Shown here: one piece after another, positions 61,448 through 64,000 of the stretch
Numbering within the stretch: position 1 is the stretch's first letter
Layout of the letters: every line of letters begins with the position of its first letter
From: JAALLB01 sp017643495
GTDB taxonomy: Bacteria > Pseudomonadota > Alphaproteobacteria > Rhizobiales > Rhizobiaceae
Direction: 5' to 3'
DNA: 64,000 bases
Assembly (NCBI GenBank): GCA_965216105.1
Contig: OZ244147.1
Coordinates: 2,294,001-2,358,000, forward strand
Made by a program: the position numbers and the translations under genes
Notes under the pieces: model-generated
What the model was told of the DNA's origin: nothing
Database searches by the model: none
The model's input: the letters and a program-made list of their open reading frames with translations, nothing else

Positions 61448-62086
61448 ATGGATGTCATCCTTCTTGAACGCATCGCAAAACTGGGCCAGATGGGCGAGAT
61501 CGTGTCCGTCAAACCGGGCTTTGCCCGCAATTTCCTTCTTCCGCAAGGCAAGGCGCTCCGTGCGAATGAAGCCAACAAGGCTGTTTTCGAGGCACAGCGT
61601 GCCGAACTGGAAGCACGCAATGAAGAGCGCAAGTCCGATGCGGAGAAGATCAAGGACGCCCTCGACGGCAATTCATACGTTCTTATCCGTTCTGCAGGTC
61701 AGACAGGACAGCTTTACGGTTCTGTATCACCCCGGGACATTGCAGCTGTACTTGACGAAAACGGCTTCAAGGTATCGCGCAACCAGGTCAACCTGACCAA
61801 CCCGATCAAGGTTATCGGCATTCACGCGCTTGAGATCGCTCTCCACCCTGAAGTGAACGCGGAAATTTCAGTCAACGTTGCCCGTTCCGAAGACGAAGCC
61901 GAACGCCAGGAGGCTGGTGAGGACCTGACTGCGCGTGACGAGCAGTTTGAACACCAGGCTACCGACTTTGAGGACGACCTCGACCTTTCAGAAGTATTTG
62001 AAAACCCCGAGGAAGTTGAACTTGCTGAGGGAACCGAAGCTGCTGAAGGCGAGACCGCAGACGACAGCGAAGAGCAACAGTCCTGA
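61448..62086 (+). CDS. rplI: 50S ribosomal protein L9
   Basis: A 212-residue L9. The N-terminal rRNA-binding domain MDVILLERIAKLGQMGE and VKPGFARNFLLPQGKA is conserved, the connecting helix is regular, and the C-terminal domain ends near residue 148. Beyond that the protein carries an acidic tail of about 60 residues (rich in Glu and Asp), longer than in E. coli (149 residues) and at the long end of alphaproteobacterial forms. GAAAGGA precedes the ATG. A strong terminator follows the gene. Confidence 0.97.
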   Translation: MDVILLERIAKLGQMGEIVSVKPGFARNFLLPQGKALRANEANKAVFEAQRAELEARNEERKSDAEKIKDALDGNSYVLIRSAGQTGQLYGSVSPRDIAAVLDENGFKVSRNQVNLTNPIKVIGIHALEIALHPEVNAEISVNVARSEDEAERQEAGEDLTARDEQFEHQATDFEDDLDLSEVFENPEEVELAEGTEAAEGETADDSEEQQS

Positions 62087-62112
62087 TTCCAACAGGACTG
62101 GCAAGTATCTTC

Positions 62113-62141
62113 AAGCGGGAGCCAGTCTCCCGCTTTTTTTT
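62113..62141 (+). terminator. Rho-independent terminator of the rpsF-rplI operon
   Basis: A perfect 9-base stem, AAGCGGGAG (62113-62121) with CTCCCGCTT (62127-62135), loop CCAGT, followed by a run of T up to 62141. It lies 27 bases after the rplI stop and separates the ribosomal protein operon from dnaB. Confidence 0.93.
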
Positions 62142-62314
62142 GCCTCCGCAAAGGGAATCGCGCATTCTCGGTCAATCAATATTTTCTTTATTTTGATTTG
62201 GCTGTGAATTGAAGTGGATCATGGGCAAATATGAGCATGTTTGCCATATCCGTAGGCATGCCTCCTGTATCTCTGTTACAACAACACAAGCAGTTCGAAC
62301 CAGAAAGCAAATCC

Positions 62315-63799
62315 ATGGCAGACTCCGTTCCACGTATCGGAAGAGAAGAGAAAAGTTATCGTGTTGCCCCGCACAATATCGAGGTGGAGCAGGCTCTGCT
62401 TGGTGCCATTCTGGTAAACAATGATGCCTATTACCGGGTTTCGGATTTTCTCCAAGCCGCCCATTTCATGGAACCGCTGCACCAGGAAATTTTCAAGGTT
62501 GCTTCGGACATGATACGGGCAACCAAGACGGCCAATCCTGTTACAATCAAGACCTTCCTGCCCGCCGATGAAAAAATCGGCGACATGACGATAGCGCAAT
62601 ATCTTGCGCGATTGGCTGCCGAAGCCACAACAATCATCAATGCCGAAGATTACGGGCGTTCAATCTATGATTTGGCAACTCGCCGAAACCTGATCAACAT
62701 CGGCGAAGACATGGTCAATATCGCGTATGATGCACCGGTTGAAACTTCCCCGTCCGACCAGATTGAGGATGCCGAAAGGCGGCTTTTCGAATTGGCGGAA
62801 AAAGGAGGCAATGATCAGGGATTCAATACTTTCGGGAATGCCATGAATGTTGCCCTTGAAATGGCGGCGGCGGCATATCAGCGAAGTGGCGGCCTTTCGG
62901 GCATCGCCAGCAATATCGAAGCACTGGACCGTCGAATGGGTGGTCTTCAGCCCTCAGACCTGATCATACTTGCCGGCCGTCCGGGCATGGGCAAAACATC
63001 CCTTGCCACAAATATCGCCTACAATATTGCCAGCCGGTATGCCGGTGATGTGGAAGCAGACGGGTCTCCCTCTGCGCTGGACGGAGGAGTTGTAGGATTT
63101 TTCTCCCTGGAGATGTCCGCAGAACAATTGGCCACCCGGATCATTTCCGAACAAGCTGAAATTTCCTCATCGAAAATTCGGCGTGGTGAAATAACGGAAG
63201 CCGAGTTTGACAAGCTGACAACCTATGTCAACCAGATGTCAAAAGTACCGCTTTTCATAGATGAAACCGGGGGCATTTCCATTGCCCAGCTTGCTGCAAG
63301 GGCAAGACGCCTGAAACGGCAAAAAGGCCTTGATGTGCTGATGGTTGACTATATCCAGCTCATGCAGGGCACATCAAAAAGCCAAGGCAACCGGGTTCAG
63401 GAAGTGACCGAAATCACTACCGGCCTCAAGGCCCTTGCCAAGGAACTCAATGTTCCGATAATCGCCCTCTCACAGCTTTCGAGGCAAGTTGAAAGCCGCG
63501 ACGACAAACGCCCACAGCTTTCCGATCTCAGGGAATCCGGCTCAATCGAACAGGATGCGGATGTTGTGCTCTTTGTTTACCGCGAAGAGTATTATCTACA
63601 GAATGGTGAACCTGAACCCGGTACAGAAAAGCATATTGAGTGGGAAGAGAAGCTCAACAAGGCACGCGGCAGGGCCGAAGTAATTATCGCAAAGCAGCGA
63701 CACGGACCGACCGGAACTGCCCGACTTGGCTTCCAGTCCGAGTACACACGCTTCTCCGATATTGCCGATGATGAACAGATACCGGAATTCCGCGGGTAA
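62315..63799 (+). CDS. dnaB: Replicative DNA helicase
   Basis: A 494-residue hexameric DnaB helicase. The N-terminal domain includes NIEVEQALLGAILVNNDAYY, and the RecA-like domain has Walker A GRPGMGKTSLA near residue 222, Walker B with VDYIQLM, and the QLSRQVE motif. I chose the ATG at 62315 (MADSVPRIG) because it gives an N-terminus of usual length; the frame is open from the ATG at 62231, which would add 28 residues, so the start is uncertain. No intein is seen. Confidence 0.95.
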   Translation: MADSVPRIGREEKSYRVAPHNIEVEQALLGAILVNNDAYYRVSDFLQAAHFMEPLHQEIFKVASDMIRATKTANPVTIKTFLPADEKIGDMTIAQYLARLAAEATTIINAEDYGRSIYDLATRRNLINIGEDMVNIAYDAPVETSPSDQIEDAERRLFELAEKGGNDQGFNTFGNAMNVALEMAAAAYQRSGGLSGIASNIEALDRRMGGLQPSDLIILAGRPGMGKTSLATNIAYNIASRYAGDVEADGSPSALDGGVVGFFSLEMSAEQLATRIISEQAEISSSKIRRGEITEAEFDKLTTYVNQMSKVPLFIDETGGISIAQLAARARRLKRQKGLDVLMVDYIQLMQGTSKSQGNRVQEVTEITTGLKALAKELNVPIIALSQLSRQVESRDDKRPQLSDLRESGSIEQDADVVLFVYREEYYLQNGEPEPGTEKHIEWEEKLNKARGRAEVIIAKQRHGPTGTARLGFQSEYTRFSDIADDEQIPEFRG

Positions 63800-63879
63800 G
63801 GGAAACAGCTGCAAGGGGTTGATTGCAGCGCGAAATGCTGCTCCAAGCAAGGTATTCCGCAACGACTTTCAGCAAGTAC

Positions 63880-64000
63880 ATGTCCACGGCACCACGACTT
63901 ACCATCGACCTGAGCGCACTCGTCCATAACTGGCGTTTCATGAAACAGAAGTCGGGTAATGCAGAAGCCGCAGCAGTGGTGAAAGCAGACGCCTATGGAC
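63880..64000 (+). CDS. alr: Alanine racemase (5' end only, cut by window edge)
   Basis: The first 40 residues of a PLP-dependent alanine racemase that supplies D-alanine for peptidoglycan. The start MSTAPRLTIDLSALVHNWRF and the PLP-lysine motif VVKADAYG are diagnostic. The gene lies 80 bases after dnaB on the same strand, as in other Hyphomicrobiales. The rest is outside the window. Confidence 0.93.
   Translation, partial: MSTAPRLTIDLSALVHNWRFMKQKSGNAEAAAVVKADAYG

Noticed and set aside
1..64000. tRNA, rRNA, CRISPR, insertion sequence or prophage
   Set aside because: I looked for cloverleaf-like intergenic sequence, spaced direct repeats, transposase or integrase motifs and phage genes and saw none; most gaps are too short to hold them.

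Overview
The window reads as a contiguous stretch of chromosome from an alphaproteobacterium, most likely in the order Hyphomicrobiales (Rhizobiales). By eye the base composition is roughly 50% GC and even throughout. The lineage call rests on several things: the order ppx-ppk-hdaA-perM | purM-purN; pepA | lptF-lptG-lptD-surA-pdxA-rsmA facing fabD-fabG-acpP-fabF-mltG-yicC-gmk; rpsF-rpsR-DUF2232-rplI-dnaB-alr; an HdaA-type DnaA regulator; and a BA14K-like secreted protein. I see no tRNA or rRNA gene, insertion sequence, prophage or CRISPR array. The genes that cross the two window edges (parC on the left, alr on the right) are cut off.

Layout. 1-6956: parC (minus, partial), a DUF2207/LemA membrane pair, an exported esterase and a large exported orphan protein. 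7109-12807: an accessory catabolic-looking cluster (Rieske oxygenase, Rid-family protein, DUF1028 Ntn-hydrolase-like protein and LysR regulator on plus; ArgE-like deacylase and flavin monooxygenase on minus). 12934-24112: an EF-hand protein, aspS, rnd, polyphosphate genes ppx and ppk, hdaA, perM, purM-purN. 24176-27108: a small exported protein, a secreted GH25 muramidase and a Ca2+/Na+-type antiporter. 27130-31680: a pteridine-reductase-like SDR, fosX, uvrC, pgsA, moaD, moaE. 31706-38982: an SLC13 permease with RCK_C domains, a BA14K-like protein, ndk, an ABC-F ATPase, a holC-methyltransferase-membrane protein operon and a small exported protein. 39005-55060: pepA, the outer-membrane biogenesis run (lptF, lptG, lptD, surA-like), pdxA, rsmA, then convergent gmk, yicC, mltG and the fatty-acid cluster fabF, acpP, fabG, fabD. 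55170-59322: a second exported alpha/beta hydrolase and a polar amino-acid ABC importer. 59595-64000: a ribosomal protein operon with a candidate S6:S18 leader hairpin, a strong terminator, dnaB and the start of alr.

How the parts work together. Most of the window is core: replication and its control (ParC, HdaA, chi subunit, DnaB), translation (AspRS, S6, S18, L9, RsmA, ABC-F), envelope building (LptDFG, SurA-like, MltG, Fab enzymes, PgsA, Alr) and nucleotide supply (PurM, PurN, Ndk, Gmk). The most promising uncharacterised system is the 7109-12807 cluster. Its Rieske oxygenase has the bridging Glu typical of quaternary-amine oxygenases. Its Rid protein appears to lack the catalytic Arg of RidA. 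Its DUF1028 protein could start with a Thr nucleophile. An inverted repeat overlaps the ribosome-binding site of the flavin monooxygenase. I infer a pathway that oxidises and deacylates a nitrogen compound; the substrate cannot be read from the sequence. Also notable are a FosX fosfomycin hydrolase with all active-site residues present and a SurA-like chaperone that looks like a lipoprotein.
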